From NCBI GenBank assembly GCA_035041965.1, contig JAPYMA010001478.1, positions 148,682 to 212,681 on the forward strand: 64,000 bases of DNA, in the 5' to 3' direction. The stretch comes from Anisakis pegreffii. Lineage: Eukaryota > Nematoda > Chromadorea > Rhabditida > Anisakidae. The translations under genes and the position numbers were made by a program. Numbering within the stretch: the first letter of the stretch is position 1; each line of letters begins with the position of its first letter. Under the pieces are notes generated by a model. The model was not told the DNA's origin and did no database searches. It saw only the letters and a program-made list of their open reading frames with translations. Below are positions 63,501 to 64,000 of this stretch, piece by piece.

Positions 63501-64000
63501 AAAACAAAAATATCAACAGGTCGCAAAGACGATCGCGAAATGCGAACGTAAGTCGAAGCAGTTGCAATTTGAGATTCAGGAAAATGAGAATGGCATCAAT
63601 AGATTGCGTGAAACCTCCGAAAAACTGCAGCGTAAACTGAAGGAGCAAAAAACACTCATCGATGAAGCGGTATGTTCATTTGGCAAATTCTTTGAAATTC
63701 ACTGAAAATCATACTGCCCGAAATTACGAATAAACATTAGTGAAATTCCAGATTATAAGAATGAACTTTTGTTTTAAATAACAGACTGTTCCATTCATTG
63801 TTTCCATTGTTAAAAGTGAGAGAAGGTATCAAATTTGTGTCGCTTCAAACGACCTAATGACAGGAGGAAACAGCTAATGCAACTCTTCAAAAGTACGAAA
63901 AGCTTCACGCAGCGTTAGAGGGAGCTGAACAGCGTGCTGAGATCGCTGAGAATAGTGTTTCGAAGATAGGCCAAATGAGGCCGGTGAATTATCTCGACGA
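54539..64000 (+). CDS. Muscle myosin heavy chain, array copy 4 (MHC-4), truncated by window end
   Basis: Myosin II heavy chain, exons 54539-54607, 54889-55014, 55269-55409, 55575-55799, 55997-56243, 56346-56698, 56840-57100, 57439-58341, 58890-58997, 59420-61822, 61972-62046, 62382-62594, 62836-62967, 63220-63669, 63864 to beyond 64000. At least 1947 residues; the stop lies outside the window. P-loop, switches and reactive cysteines are intact. It has the longest loop 1 ([19 protein letters not shown]). Its rod is the odd one: exon 10 has one extra codon (801) and exon 14 three extra codons (150), the latter beside [12 protein letters not shown] where muscle rods carry their fourth skip residue. 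The tail start reads [13 protein letters not shown] instead of the RSK-type sequence of copies 1-3. Exon 8 mixes MHC-2-like and MHC-3-like blocks. Confidence 0.93.

Noticed and set aside
1..64000. CRISPR arrays, bacterial operons, tRNA or rRNA genes
   Set aside because: None recognised on either strand; the whole window behaves as spliced eukaryotic DNA.

Overview
This is a eukaryotic, intron-rich genomic window, most likely from a nematode. The evidence is nematode-style muscle myosin sequence (UNC-54-like motor and rod), a predominance of short TTTCAG 3' splice sites, a possible spliced-leader acceptor directly against a start codon, and flanking genes of families expanded in nematodes. I could not place it in a clade. 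All gene models were read by eye from splice sites, reading frame and phase; none was tested with RNA or database searches.

Left part (1-11302, minus strand): two genes in the same orientation. From 5241 down to 651 is a gene with a Lys/Ser-rich N-terminus followed by two PDZ-type domains; its first four exons are phase-consistent and its last exons are tentative. From 11302 down to 6849 is a complete 9-exon BPI/LBP/CETP-family gene encoding a secreted lipid-binding protein of about 488 residues. A 3.3 kb spacer (11303-14645) separates it from the divergently oriented myosin array.

Right part (14646-64000, plus strand): four complete or nearly complete muscle myosin heavy chain (MHC) genes in direct tandem, called MHC-1 to MHC-4 here: 14646-26689, 28286-39734, 42115-51954 and 54539-beyond the end. 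Each has the same 15 exons and 14 introns with the same phases (all phase 0 except intron 5, phase 1). The proteins are 1972, 1948, 1953 and more than 1947 residues. All four keep the P-loop, switch 1, switch 2, the two reactive cysteines and the invariant proline at the head-rod junction, so all look like working myosin II chains of muscle thick filaments.

The most striking pattern is mosaic evolution. Long motor-domain stretches are nearly identical between copies, in MHC-2/MHC-3 even across a 459-base intron, while loop 1, loop 2, the rod and the tail differ. This fits repeated gene conversion within the array. Two related non-autonomous hAT-like elements with terminal inverted repeats lie in introns of MHC-1 and MHC-2, in opposite orientation. 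The MHC-3 intron provides a matching site without the insertion.

No tRNA, rRNA or CRISPR was recognised.
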